This document shows, piece after piece, positions 26,191-37,420 of a stretch of 64,000 nt of DNA. Under the pieces are notes generated by a model. The model saw only the letters and a program-made list of their open reading frames with translations, was not told where the DNA came from and did not search any database. The stretch covers positions 1,010,947 to 1,074,946 of the forward strand of contig VZRS01007670.1 of NCBI GenBank assembly GCA_013398055.1, read 5' to 3'. Each line of letters begins with the position of its first letter. Position 1 is the first letter of the stretch. Made by a program: the position numbers and the translations under genes. This DNA comes from Ifrita kowaldi (Eukaryota > Chordata > Aves > Passeriformes > Cinclosomatidae).

Positions 26191-29100
26191 AAACAACAAT
26201 TACTTGGTACTACAATGGCAGATTCATAATATTTATTTAGTACCTTTCTCCATGAAACCTTTCTTAAGCAACAGCTAAACCTCTATTTCCTATAATTTGA
26301 TGAGTTACATAAAGAATAGAGTATTTTTAATCTTCCTTAACGTTCTGCCTAAAATATCATAGAATACCTCGACTTCGATATTTAAAATCCCTGAGGATAA
26401 AACAACCCATCTAACTTGGTGCTTTAACATGGGCAGAATCTTGTTCTGATGGCTTTCTACGATAATTACCTCTTTCCAGGCAAGACCATCTAGGACTTTA
26501 ACTTCTGACCACTGTGATTTTAAAAATCAAATTCAAATTATTTGCCTAGGTTAAGTGGCCTGGCTCTCATTTCATAAAGTTTAGTAAGTCCTAGAGGCTT
26601 GATTTATTTGCTGGGCTTCACAAACCCATACTCAAAACCAAGCTCTGTGTTTTCATCTTTCAGTTTCATCAAACCAGTGTTTACCTGTAGTCCTGTATTT
26701 TTCTCTCAGAGCATTACTTATGTTGTTCATGAGTTAGGCCCATTTCCTTTTCTCTGGAAAGTAAAGGAAGTCCCATTCCCTTATTCAATTTTAACCTCTG
26801 CTTTCTGGCATTTTGCCCATGCCTTATTTGTCATTTTTGCTTTACCAGAGAGCACTTCCTTGGGTTTACGACATGTTCTAGTCCAAACTTCTGAGCAATA
26901 GGCAAGTAGAACAACCCTAGTGCTAAGTATGTAATAATCATATTCCTTAAAATAACAGGAATAATACAAATAGTAAGTATTAACTTTGATTTCGTAAATA
27001 GAAAAAAAAAAGTCACTGAATGTGCAATGATATGCTATTTAAAAAAGTGCAGTATAAATAATATGCTTGTATAAAGCAAATCATATGCTTTAATGCTTAG
27101 ATTCTACGGAGACTGCGCTATAGAAATGTTGAAGAGAGATGAAAATGCATTTTGAATAAAACATTAAAACAATGGTGACAGGAGGGATGTGTCATTTTAT
27201 GTACTTGATGCAATGTGGTTTATAGGATCAAATGTCTTTCATAAAATGCAAAAGATTGAACATGATTAATTTTAATTATTTTCCCAGCTAAGGATTCTTT
27301 CAGAGCTATATGGGGTGCTATAATAATTTTTCTTGGAGGACAGAATACATATCTTTCTGTGAGGAGACCTAGAATTAGCCCAGTGTTGCTCATGGTTCTG
27401 TTCCCTTTAGAATTCTTCAGACTGCGGTTTCACCAGGTTTCAGAGAGTTCATATAAAATTTTTCTTCCGTGTTCCCACTCCCCTCTCAGTTTTTCTTTGA
27501 GTCAAACCTGTCAACTTTCCATTGATTTTGCTTCTTTAGGCTGACAACCTGCTCTGTCTGCCACAATTAAAACGGTGGCAACTTTTTCCATGGAATTGAA
27601 AATCCCTAGACACAGCATAATTTTAAAAGCCCTCAGGGCTGCATAATAAATATAGCATGATACATCAAATAAGAATAACTGGAAGAAGGTTTTCTTCTGA
27701 AATCTGAGAGGGGGAGGGAGGGAGGGAGTGTGCATATGCATGTATATGCCTATATGCTGTCTATAAAGTACTGAAGGCAGTATTTAGCCCTGCCCTGCCA
27801 GCAGCTCTGTGCTCCCCAAAACTTCCCTTTAACCTTGTGGCTGCAATCAGCTGTGGAACAAATTCCAAATAATTTAAACATCTAACACCTCATTTTAGAA
27901 GCATTCAGGGATGCGTCAAACAGTAACATGTATCTCTGCCAGTGGTCTGATGAGTGATCTGAAGTAAATGGCTGTGCTGCTCTGTGTCTACTTTTCTTTA
28001 TTTTTAAAATAGAACTCATGGTTTCTCTGTCCTTTACAATGTTCTCTGAGCTCAGTCGAGCAACTATGACACTGAAAAGTTTTTATTAACTGCAAAAGAA
28101 GAAAACATTAAATGGCAAGCATTTTGAGGGCCACTCGGCCTGAGTTTTATGCACTTTTTCTTTCACTATTAAAAAAAAATACAGGAACAGACAACAATCT
28201 GATAAACTTGAATTGTAGCATAGTCATGAAAGGCAGTGTGGTATGTTTGTGATTGTTCATTTCATTACTGTTATTATGTTTATTTGACAAAGTTTAATTG
28301 ATTTGTGGTATTCATGATCATAATTTAAAACAAAGGTACGTAAAATAAATGGCTGAAAATAAGTTTATCAGTAAACAAAACACAAGACTGAAAACTGTGT
28401 ATATGCTAATGAAGCTAAGACTTACTTCTGCGTAACTTCATAAGGTAAATTTACATTTCTCACTGAAGTAAAGGATAGAAATGGAGTTAGTGTCAGAGAT
28501 GTATTTCTAGACTAATTTAGCACTATCTTCATCTATGTTCTTTTCATTATTAATAGTTTTCTTTGCAGTAAAAATACTTTTAAATATGCCCTGAATAAAG
28601 ACAAGTGCTTAGGCAGTAATTTTTGTGTACTGCACAATGCATTTATTTGTTGTGTGCAGACTGTATATTTGACTACAGTATTTATTCAGCACACATTATT
28701 ATTTAAAACATGGCTTATCTGGACTGCCTGTAAAATACGCATTTCAAGTGTTTTGCAAATTGCCAGTGAAATTTATTAAGGTTATCAAAGCTTACAAGAA
28801 CTGTAGCAAGGAAAAGCAAAATAGTAAAATGCTTCTCTACTGTTGCGGCTTTCAGAAGCTGCGCTGTGACCTCTGACAGAGGGCAAATAGCACCATGCAG
28901 TTAAGTATGACCCATCACTTAACCTTCTCGATGGTCCTGGTATGTACTGGGAAAACAAAGGGAACTCAGATGAAGGGAAGACTTACTGATGTGCACTGGG
29001 CTGTATGTGCTCTTCTCTTAAGGTTGAGGTGTGCGTGGAAAAGAAACAAGGAAACAAAAGTAATGAAAACTTTTTATCTTTTTAAGATATTTGGGATAGG

Positions 29101-29637
29101 AAGTCAGAATGTGATAGCAACCCAGGTAATGGCTTTGGGCATGTGGAAAGTCACAGAGATCAGTCTCAGTTAGGCCACTGGTTGTTCACGCTGATCATTT
29201 TAATTAGAAAGCAGCACACATGTGAAAAAATACCCCTTGGAGGAACACATCCATAGGAGACCAACATCAAACAGAAGACCAAGCCAAAGGTCAAACCCCT
29301 GTGTCTGACACCCAGGCTGCCAAACAAGGCTTGGGCAGGGTCAGGGTGCTGTAAGGGCCAGCAGCAGCATGTGGGCTAGGGGCCACGAGCAGTGCAGACC
29401 CCCCCGGGGATCCATGAGGGCAGGGCTGGCCGCTTACCCATTAAATCTTCACTTTTAGGCAACTGAGTGGTATAATGTTCTTCCAATGACCTCTTTTAAA
29501 ATTCCTTCTGCCTCATCCTAAAGCTCATATTTGGTCCTGTCAGAAGAGGAACCAGGGTTTCCACACTAACAAAAAAGGAACTTTATAGGTGTACTATTAT
29601 GTCTACACATTCATATAGGCTCTATCCTGTGACATAG
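26191..29637. other. AT-rich non-coding stretch
   Basis: Contains a (GGGA)n run at 27706-27729 and a GC-rich patch at about 29280-29440 of unknown nature. A short catagaatacctcgac at about 26360 resembles the end of some avian CR1 copies, but the likeness does not continue. Confidence 0.45.
27706..27729. repeat. (GGGA)n microsatellite
   Basis: G-rich run of GGGA units. Such runs can form quadruplexes, but the short G triplets here make that uncertain. Confidence 0.85.
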
Positions 29638-29700
29638 GTACTGAATTCGATGATCTCCAGAGGGCCCTTTCATCCCCAACCCTGTGTGATTCTGTGACTT
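29638..29700 (+). mobile_element. Short CR1 3' tail
   Basis: A stretch gaattcgatgatctccagag followed by ggccctttcatcccc and ATTCTGTGACTT matches the last 60 or so bases of CR1 (GATGATCTCTAGAGGTCCC...ATTCTGTGA). No upstream CR1 coding sequence could be read. It is either a very short 5'-truncated insertion or the best-kept part of an old one. Confidence 0.75.
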
Positions 29701-31357
29701 CTATAAAAGTATTGACTGGAAAAGAGATAAGTGTGTATCGATCTTCCCCACTGACTTCAAAACAAAGCCAAACACAGAAGGTTCATAAGCCTCGTAAGCT
29801 AGGTACCTAACAATATGTGAGTCACTGTCACTTTTCGCTGAAGTTATTGAGGAATAAGACTCATATCATTAAGAGGTTAATTTTTCACCACTTAACTTGT
29901 ACAAATCCCTCCTTCTACTCTTTCAGAGGCCCTAGAGTACCCTGCATGGCCTCCCACTGCCACTCCAGAAAGGTCTGGGTCTGTAGTAAGTCTAACATCA
30001 GTCAGTCCTGGTATTCATCTGACATATACTACAGCATCTCAAATAGGCTTAGACATCTATGTTCACATAACTGAATAGCTCCCAGTGGTGTCTGCAAAGC
30101 TACTTAGTTGACCAAATGTTGATGTCTATTTTAAGATGAGCTGAACAGTTCTCTGTGCCTGGATTTAGTTGCTCACAGTAAGATGCTTAGTGCCATTTTT
30201 GGATGTCCTAGAATATCTGTGTGGAACTGGCAGATATGACACAAGATATGACTTTAGCTCTTCTGGAGTGACAGCTGGAAGTCAGATTAGATACTTCAAG
30301 GCATCTCAAATGGCACCAGATACCCGCATTTAGACAACCAAATCAATCTGCTAGTTCCCACTGTGCACCAAAATTATCACTGTATTTGATTCTTGTGGAT
30401 CACTGTTTTCCTAAGGAAAGTTCCCCATCAGTAGGCTAGAATAGAAAGAAACGGCACAGCAATTTGTACTGGAAATTACACGGCTCTTTAAAACAAAGAG
30501 ATAAAACATGCCAACAAATTAAAAACTAAACAAGTACAAATAACTGTTAAAAATAAGCATCCGATGGATGAGATTACTTAAAAATGTAGTAAATTCTTCA
30601 GCAGTTGATGCTTTTACAGAACGACCATTCTTCCTTCTGAAAGACAGATTTGTATCTAATCAGATTTAGCTGGAGTAAAAGATGAAAGTACTGTAAAGAA
30701 TTCCATGACCTTTGCACTGACAAAACCAGATTAAGTAATCATAAGTGATTCCTTCTGCCCATAAAAGCTTTCTGTTAAACTGCTGGACAGAAACTTATAC
30801 TGTAGAAGCAGATATCTTTAATAGAATTTCTAATCACTGTAGAATTGGATTGTTCTCTTGGGGAAAGAATAGTTTTGTTCCTCAGGGAAGTCTAGCAATA
30901 GGAAGTGTTTAATTTCGCTGTCTTTTTTTTCAGAGAATGGGATCAATCTGGATTTTACCGTGATTATACTTCTCCTTAAATGGCCCTCAGTACTTCAATT
31001 TTGAAATTTCTAAAGCTTGTGTAGGGTGTCTGTTCAACATTTTAAATTGGTGTAACTCTCTTCACACAAACTGGTGTACAACAAATGGGCAAACAAAACC
31101 TGTTGTTTTTTTTAAATGTTTTCATTTAATAGCTGGAATGTTTATAATTTCTTTTAAACATATAACATTTTCCACAGCTTAATCAGGGAATCTGATTAAG
31201 TGACAGATACTTCCGAGTGACATGAAATGGCCATAGACAAAAACGTAATAGGGCAGGCTCTGAGGTGATAGAAGAACTACATAAATACCTAGCCTGATTC
31301 ACCCTTTTCTAATTTTAAGCACTTAAAAATGTCTTTATCTCCAATTGCTAGGTGTCC
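29701..31357. other. AT-rich non-coding stretch
   Basis: No gene, repeat family or exon recognised. Confidence 0.5.
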
Positions 31358-31362
31358 AAGGG

Positions 31363-31711
31363 TGTAGTGGGTTGACCTGAATTGACAGACAACCTGTTAA
31401 TCCAATTACGTTTCTCTCAAGGTCACATGTTTAAATTGCGTGNNNNNNNNNNNNNNNNNNNNNNNNNNNNNNNNNNNNNNNNNNNNNNNNNNNNNNNNNN
31501 NNNNNNNNNNNNNNNNNNNNNNNNNNNNNNNNNNNNNNNNNNNNNNNNNNNNNNNNNNNNNNNNNNNNNNNNNNNNNNNNNNNNNNTATTCTGCAAGTTT
31601 AGTGCCTGCTTTGCTTTCTCCTAATTTTTGTCTCACACAAAAAAAATATTAAGTGAAACCGTCTACACTAAATTAGTGTTTCCCCCCGGTTTCTAAATTC
31701 AACCCGCTACA
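31363..31711. mobile_element. LTR-like element with 13-bp inverted ends and exact 5-bp TSD, containing the assembly gap
   Basis: The left end TGTAGTGGGTTGA (31363) and the right end TCAACCCGCTACA (ending 31711) are inverted copies with one mismatch in 13. The element is flanked by an exact 5-bp duplication aaggg (31358-31362 and 31712-31716). The left end also resembles the reversed 3' terminus of the large ERVL-type LTR family seen at 48562 and 54012, whose 3' end reads like GGTCAACCCACCACA. That suggests an LTR on the minus strand. The 144 Ns lie inside, so true length and content are unknown. A small DNA transposon with a 5-bp duplication is an alternative, given the long terminal match. 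Confidence 0.7.
31443..31586. other. Assembly gap (144 N)
   Basis: A run of 144 unresolved bases. It falls wholly inside the element at 31363-31711, so the unresolved part is probably repeat sequence and not unique DNA. Open frames drawn across the gap are meaningless. Confidence 0.99.
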
Positions 31712-31716
31712 AAGGG

Positions 31717-32550
31717 AAAACAAAAAAGAAAGAATTTAGTTACCTTCTTCAACACGAACAGAAATGTTGTCAGTCTGTTTATTTGCTCAGTTACGAAGCT
31801 GAGAGAAGTGCTGAAAGAAGTGTCTGTGAGGCTGAAGGAAGTTGCACTCCTGAAAGTGAAATACCTGGTTGATCAAGCTAAATGTAGCATTTCATTGAGG
31901 TGCACTTCCCACCTTTAATACAGCTCTGCAAATTTAACACAGAACCTTAATTAAAGTGTGCCAACAGAAACAAGAACTGGTTTTCCTTCACTACTAGGCA
32001 AAAATCAAAATATCCCATAATATTTTCCAAACACCTCAAGTAAGTGAGTCATTTTAGTCACCAACAGAGACAGCAAACAGTAGTGTTTAATACTCAGATG
32101 AATTTCTAAAACAGAGATTACCAGACTTGGGCCAAGTATTTTCATTATCACCCAGCATTACACCACAGTCACACATTAAAGCATGCCATGGTGCTAGATT
32201 GTTGTACATTGAAGCACACTATGCAGCCAAGGCTAGCTGTGAATTTGGAATGATGCTGTATGGCAATGCTAAGTTTCAGGTCTATTGAGCAGTTGTGCTC
32301 ACAGCATTCCTGTACAGTTGTGAGACATGCATCACCTTCTGTTATCATGTCAGCAGATCTGACAATTTCTAACTGGTATTTTTTTTTCTGTTTGTGGGAT
32401 TCAATAACCTAACCAGATTCAGCTACTAAACACCAAAAATTATGTTGGTGTTTATCACTCTGTGCTGGACTTGCTCAGGTTATCTATGTCTTTTTGTACT
32501 GTGTGACTAAACTGGAGTGAAGTATTCCTGATTCTCACGAGATCCTAATG
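31717..32550. other. AT-rich non-coding stretch
   Basis: No repeat family or exon recognised up to the start of the next CR1. Confidence 0.45.
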
Positions 32551-32554
32551 GGGG

Positions 32555-33308
32555 AAGTCCGAGTGCAAGGTGATGCACCTGGGTAGGGGTATCCCAGACT
32601 GGGAAAAATTCTCACTTAGAGCAAGCTCTGAGGAGGAGGACTTGGGGGTTCTGGTGGATTAAAAGCTGGACATGAGCTAGCAATGCACCCTCCCAGACCA
32701 GAAGGCCAAACACATTCTTGGCTGCATTAAAAGAAGCATAACCAGCAGGTTGAAGGATGTGATTCTCCCCAGCTATTCTGCCCTCATGAGACACCACTTA
32801 GGGCTACTGTGTCCAGCTCTGGGGTCCTCAGCACATGGAAAACATGGACCTGTTGGAGTGGGTCCAGAGGAGGGCCACCAAGACGATCTGAGTGCTGCAG
32901 CACCTCTCCTATGAAGACAGGCTGAGAGAGTTAGGGTTTTTCAGCCTGGGGAAGAGAGGGCTTCAGAGAGACCTAATCATGGCCTCCCAGAACTTAATGG
33001 GGGTTTTACACAAACTTTTTGCAGGCACAGGAAGTGATAGGGCAAGGAGGAACAGTTTTAAACCACAAGAGGTTAGATTTGGATCAGATGTTAGGAAGAA
33101 ATTCTTTACTGTGAGGGTGGTGAGGCACTAGAACGTGTTGCCCAGAGAAGCTGTGAATAACCTATCCCAGGCAGTGCTCAAGACCAGGCTGGATGGAGGG
33201 CTGAGTAACCTGGTCTAGTGGATGGCATCCCTGGATTTGTCCGGGGGGTTGAAACTAGATGATCTTTAAGGTCCTTTCCAACCTAAGCCATTCTATGATT
33301 CTGTGATT
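32555..33308 (+). mobile_element. CR1 LINE, C-terminal ORF2 coding and complete 3' end
   Basis: About 750 bases. The order is: a stretch equivalent to CKVMHLGR (gcaaggtgatgcacctgggt), the VDQKLDMS-like segment, LQHLSYEDRLRELGFFSL, RARRNSFKPQEVRFGSDV with RKKFFTVRVVRH, a stop, the 3' untranslated block (gatgatctttaaggtccttt) and the terminal ATTCTATGATTCTGTGATTC. Premature stops and frameshifts are present. The 3' end is well kept, so this is a moderately young 5'-truncated insertion. Confidence 0.94.
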
Positions 33309-33505
33309 CAGGCTAATGTCATGCTGAGTAGAGAATGGTCACTACCCTCTACCTACTGGTAAAATTCATGTCAGTGAATTTTCAGCACAGAAAGGTGTTT
33401 GGATTCATTGCTGCCAGGGCATGAGGAACCCCAGCTTTTCCAGCAGAACTACTATTGTCTGAGGAAATCAGCAAACTGTAGCAGCAGAGGGCTGGCACAT
33501 GCAGA

Positions 33506-33830
33506 TGCAGGATTTTGCATTTCCTTATCATGAAGTTCCTGCTGTCTTATTCCACTGGCCTCTTTAGGTCCCTCTGGCAGCAGCTGTGCCTTCATTGCGT
33601 ACTGACTGCTCACACACATACACACCCATAAACATAAAGTTTAGAGTTACCCACTAACTTAGTCAGTGTGTAGTTTCTCTCTTCCTTCTCCAGGTCACTG
33701 GAAAAGGTATTAAACACAATAGGACACAAGACAGACCCCTCAGGAATTCTACTTACAAATGGCCTCTGGGTCGAGTAAAAACAGTTAACCTTTGTTTTAT
33801 CAAATATCTGAATCACCTCTTCTTCTTGTC
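33506..33830 (-). mobile_element. CR1 LINE reverse-transcriptase palm fragment
   Basis: On the minus strand, 33610-33816 reads IPEGSVLCPIVFNTFSSDLE. This is the degenerate form of the CR1 palm motif VPQGSVLGPxLFNIFINDL. It is followed by TLTKLVGNSKLYV, where the polymerase catalytic FADD should stand, so the active site is lost. Further along, 33506-33590 on the minus strand matches the next CR1 segment: a DLDRLExW-like part, then the part equivalent to NLMKFNKGKCKVL. The two parts are in different frames and are separated by a CA-rich insertion near 33610-33630. No 3' end is present. The element runs opposite to the CR1 that ends at 33308 and is older. Confidence 0.82.
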
Positions 33831-36305
33831 TCTTTTCACAGCCTGTGAAAACATCCTAGAGGTTGCAAAGTTCAGATAGAAGACACAGTAATTAAACAAA
33901 AAATCTTGCATAAGATGAATTCTGGCAAATGTGAAGTTTTAAAATTATTTTGTTTTCTAATATTCTTTGCAGGAGAAGTATACAGGATGTATATGTTTTT
34001 CTCACTGTTTGAAAAAATATTTTCCAAATATTTTTTCAGATTAGAATATGAAATAATTCCCAAATTAATTGGAAGTTGGTTATGTGTTTTTCTTGTGGAT
34101 TCATTATCCCCAATTCACTGTTAATGCGAAAGCTGGGTTCAGTAATTGAGCTATCTTGAGTTCTTTCATATTTTATATTTATTTGGATTTGCTGCCAAAT
34201 TGATTGCATTTATGGCAAATTGCCTTTGCCAAAATGCTGTACACATGCGTATTCACTTCTACACTTCCCACACTGACAGCTGAGCTACAAGCTTGTAACA
34301 AGTTTTTTGTGACCATCTTTATATGAACTGATTTTTTCAGATGTTTTATCTCCATACATAATTGTATGCCTTTACAGAATAACATACCGACTTAGCTGAG
34401 TTGTCTCATAACTACATTAGAAATCAATAAATAAATACCAGTCACATGTCTGAGCTGATGGCAAGGTTTGGTGGTGGATAGAGAAGGAATGTGAATGACT
34501 TAGAAAAGCTGGTGAAAAACTTCACTGATGAAGTTACAGAGTCAAGATGGTAGCTTCTGCAATGGATTGCAGAAGGACCTCACTATGCAGCGTAATTTAT
34601 CAGCAAAGAAACAAGGGAAAAAACCACTAGGTAATCAATATAAATACGTGACGCACCCACACAGAGGAAACTACAACAAGCTCTGGGGTGTTGATTTCAA
34701 AAACATGGAACTAAAGGAGTTAAAGATATGAATGACAAAGTTGTTGTTGAAAGGAATAAAAGAGATTCCACTCTAGGAATAATTAAGAAGATGGCTTTTC
34801 AACCAGAAAAGAGATGAGAGATTTGCTTTAAAGCCATGACATGAAAAAAAAAAAGAACGGAGAATGAATATTCATAGTTTCTCGTAAGGGAAAAAATAAG
34901 ACACAAACAGAATGTCTTAGGCTCAAAGAATATGGAGCAGTATTTTGGCTAAAAGAGCACACATATATAAAGAAAAGTTAAGGTATGGAAATCATTGATA
35001 AAAATGTTTAAGAAACAAAAGCTTATATGGATTCAAAAAACGAGTACAAAACACATAGTGATAGGGACAAAACACTAAACACCATTAAGAACAAATGAAT
35101 CAATTTCGCCTTTGGAAGTCTTTGAGCTGCTGATCCCTAGGAGGAAAATCAAGGACATTTACAACTAGTTTCTTACACTTTTTCCACAGGCAACATCTGA
35201 CTGGTGCACAAGGGAGGATTGCATAAAAGAGGGTAGTGGATAAAGTGGACCTCTGATATTCAAATTATGATATTGAAATTACAATAACAAAATTAAACAG
35301 ATTCAGGTTTTAATTTAAGAAAAAAAAAGGGAATTATGTCTCTATGATTTTTTTAACTTTAGAATAGCGTGCTAATAGGAAAATGTTCCATGAATATTTA
35401 TTGAAAGACCACTTCTTTTTACAAGGCCAATAATCAAACTCAAGCTACTCGTTAGCACCTCCACATTTCATTGGCCTGACCACGATGGTGTAGACCAAGC
35501 AATCAGCAGTAAATTTGCAACAATATATTAACATGCTCTAGCTCCATCTAGCTTTACTTTCAGGATAACTCATATCAGACAAAAGTTCTTTTTTGCAAAC
35601 AGAATAGGAGTTGTTTTGTCTGAACTGATCATAGAACAGTTTCAGAAGTAAATCTTAGGGTCACAATGAAGCTTGAGAAGGAAGCTGCCACTTTCTTTCA
35701 GTCCCACAAAAGCTTGGGTCAGGGTCTCTAAACTGTTTACCAGTAGCATACAAAAATGTAAAATGTAGTTTCTTTTGCATCTAATTTTATTATTATTTCT
35801 TATAGAATTATTTCTTTTACATTTCTTAAAAGCATTCTGGTAGTGATACAAAGATTTTAGAGCTATTGTGCTGCAACTGAGACATACGTAACTAAAAGGT
35901 ATTCACCCTTTTGTGCATTTTATAGTCTTGAGAACAAAAGCCTTCGCTTCTGTAATCAATAGATTGACTTCAGTGGGGCTAGTCATATAGGAGCATGCTA
36001 ATAGTTATAGAGAATATGTGTTCATGAAGGCAAAATATTATGGTATCCCTAAATGGCCAAGAAACATAAGGAAACAATACAACTGAGAACACACATGATT
36101 AAAACTTGTCACAGTCCTCATTGTACCAAGTAACCCAGCCTGCTCCTGTAAAATGTAGCACCTCCTTGGCATTATGTTAATACAAAGGAAGTTGGGACAG
36201 TGTTCAACATTTACACCATTAAAGAGAAATAGTGGCCTTGTCAGACAAAAGTCTTTTAGTATCAGATCATAGTCTATGTTCCTTCTCACCTTCTTATTTA
36301 TTTAG
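33831..36305. other. AT-rich non-coding stretch with one hairpin
   Basis: Holds the perfect inverted repeat at 34010-34038 and short A runs. No gene or dispersed repeat recognised. Confidence 0.5.
34010..34038. repeat. Perfect 13-bp inverted repeat (hairpin)
   Basis: Arms tgaaaaaatattt (34010-34022) and aaatattttttca (34026-34038) around a 3-base loop tcc. The arms are AT-only apart from one pair, so chance is likelier than for the mixed-base hairpin at 12401. Confidence 0.9.
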
Positions 36306-36679
36306 GATATTATTTTAACTTCACAAACCACAGTTTATCAACAATCCTATATGGGACTTCACAGACTTCGGTAGAAAACTGTGATTCAGGTAGTGAAAAT
36401 CCTTCCACATGTATGCTTGTGTTTTCTGGACTAATCATACTTAGCACTGTTAACAGCAGTCTATTTCCCGGAAAGAAATTTTTATGTATTATTCCTATAG
36501 GAAATAATGAATTAGAGGGAAAGGCAGATAATATTTTGTCTACTGTTTTGTATGATGCAATAGCCTCTTCAGAGTCTTTGGTTACAAGAATCCATGTCAC
36601 CACGACCAGCCTTCCTGTTCATGGTTTTTCCTTTCTCATTATGTTTGGAGATTCTGAATTGTCATTTGTTTTTGCTTGA
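36306..36679 (+). other. Unidentified open segment with good acceptor
   Basis: A pyrimidine-rich acceptor (ccttcttatttatttag) ends at 36305. From there one plus-strand frame stays open for about 124 codons to a stop near 36679. Readable pieces are YYFNFTNHSLSTILYG, NSSLFPGKKFLCIIPIGN and VLYDAIASSESLVTRIHV. The NFT, NHS and NSS sequons, and a last piece that could be a beta-strand segment, would suit an extracellular beta domain such as a REJ/PKD-type repeat. That is only an impression. A donor-like CAG|GTAGTG lies at 36390. The minus strand is open over about the same bases (36310-36603), which weakens the case for either strand. Confidence 0.2.
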
Positions 36680-37384
36680 GTTTAATTTTACATGGTGGAA
36701 GGCTAAATGTGGCATTTGTAGAATTGAAAATATTTTGAAGTGTACTGAAAGAGAATGCCAAGGCAAGGTGTTTTTCTTATTTTTCAGGATGCTCTGAAAA
36801 GGAAACAAAACCCACTGAAAATAGAATAAAGCTGTTTTTGGAATCCTTCAGCTAACTTGTTAGTGAGAGTAATGGACATATTAATGTGTTTGCAATTGCA
36901 TTTTGGGAAACCTAAAAGCCCTCAACTCTTTCATGGAAAGATGTAGCATTAACTTGGATATGTTGGCATTCTTCTGGAATTTCAAATAAAATAAAAGTCA
37001 GGTAACATTAATATATCACACAGGGCTAAATTAGAATTACTTTTTTTCAGTTTCTCTGAGATTGAGATGATTTTATACTTACCTCAGTTTTAATTAACAT
37101 ATTTTTTTAGTAATAAAATAAAATATAAATTTTCTGATTTACCTGTAATTTCTTCACAGAAATGAAGTAAAAATAAACCATTAAATCTATTCCTTTGTGT
37201 CATAAAAATATAAACATGGTTTATACCAAAACTGTGAATTAAATAACAAGTGTAAGGCTGAGTAATATTTTCCTTAAGGTTGTGAATTCCACAGTCACGT
37301 TATAAAACACATTTCGAAGACATACCTAACAAGACTCAGTATAATAGCAATAAAAGGGTCCCTGACCAAGAAAAGAAACTAACA

Positions 37385-37420
37385 CAAATGTACACACACA
37401 TGTATATACATATATATGTA
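37385..37420. repeat. CA/TA-rich low-complexity tract
   Basis: Short CA run followed by TATA-type units. A likely length-variable site. Confidence 0.8.

Noticed and set aside
26350..26500. Possible CR1 terminus (catagaatacctcgac)
   Set aside because: The match covers only about 15 bases and does not extend into CR1 sequence on either side.
31382..31652. Open frames of 70-80 codons across 31.4-31.65 kb
   Set aside because: They are made almost entirely of N-derived X residues.
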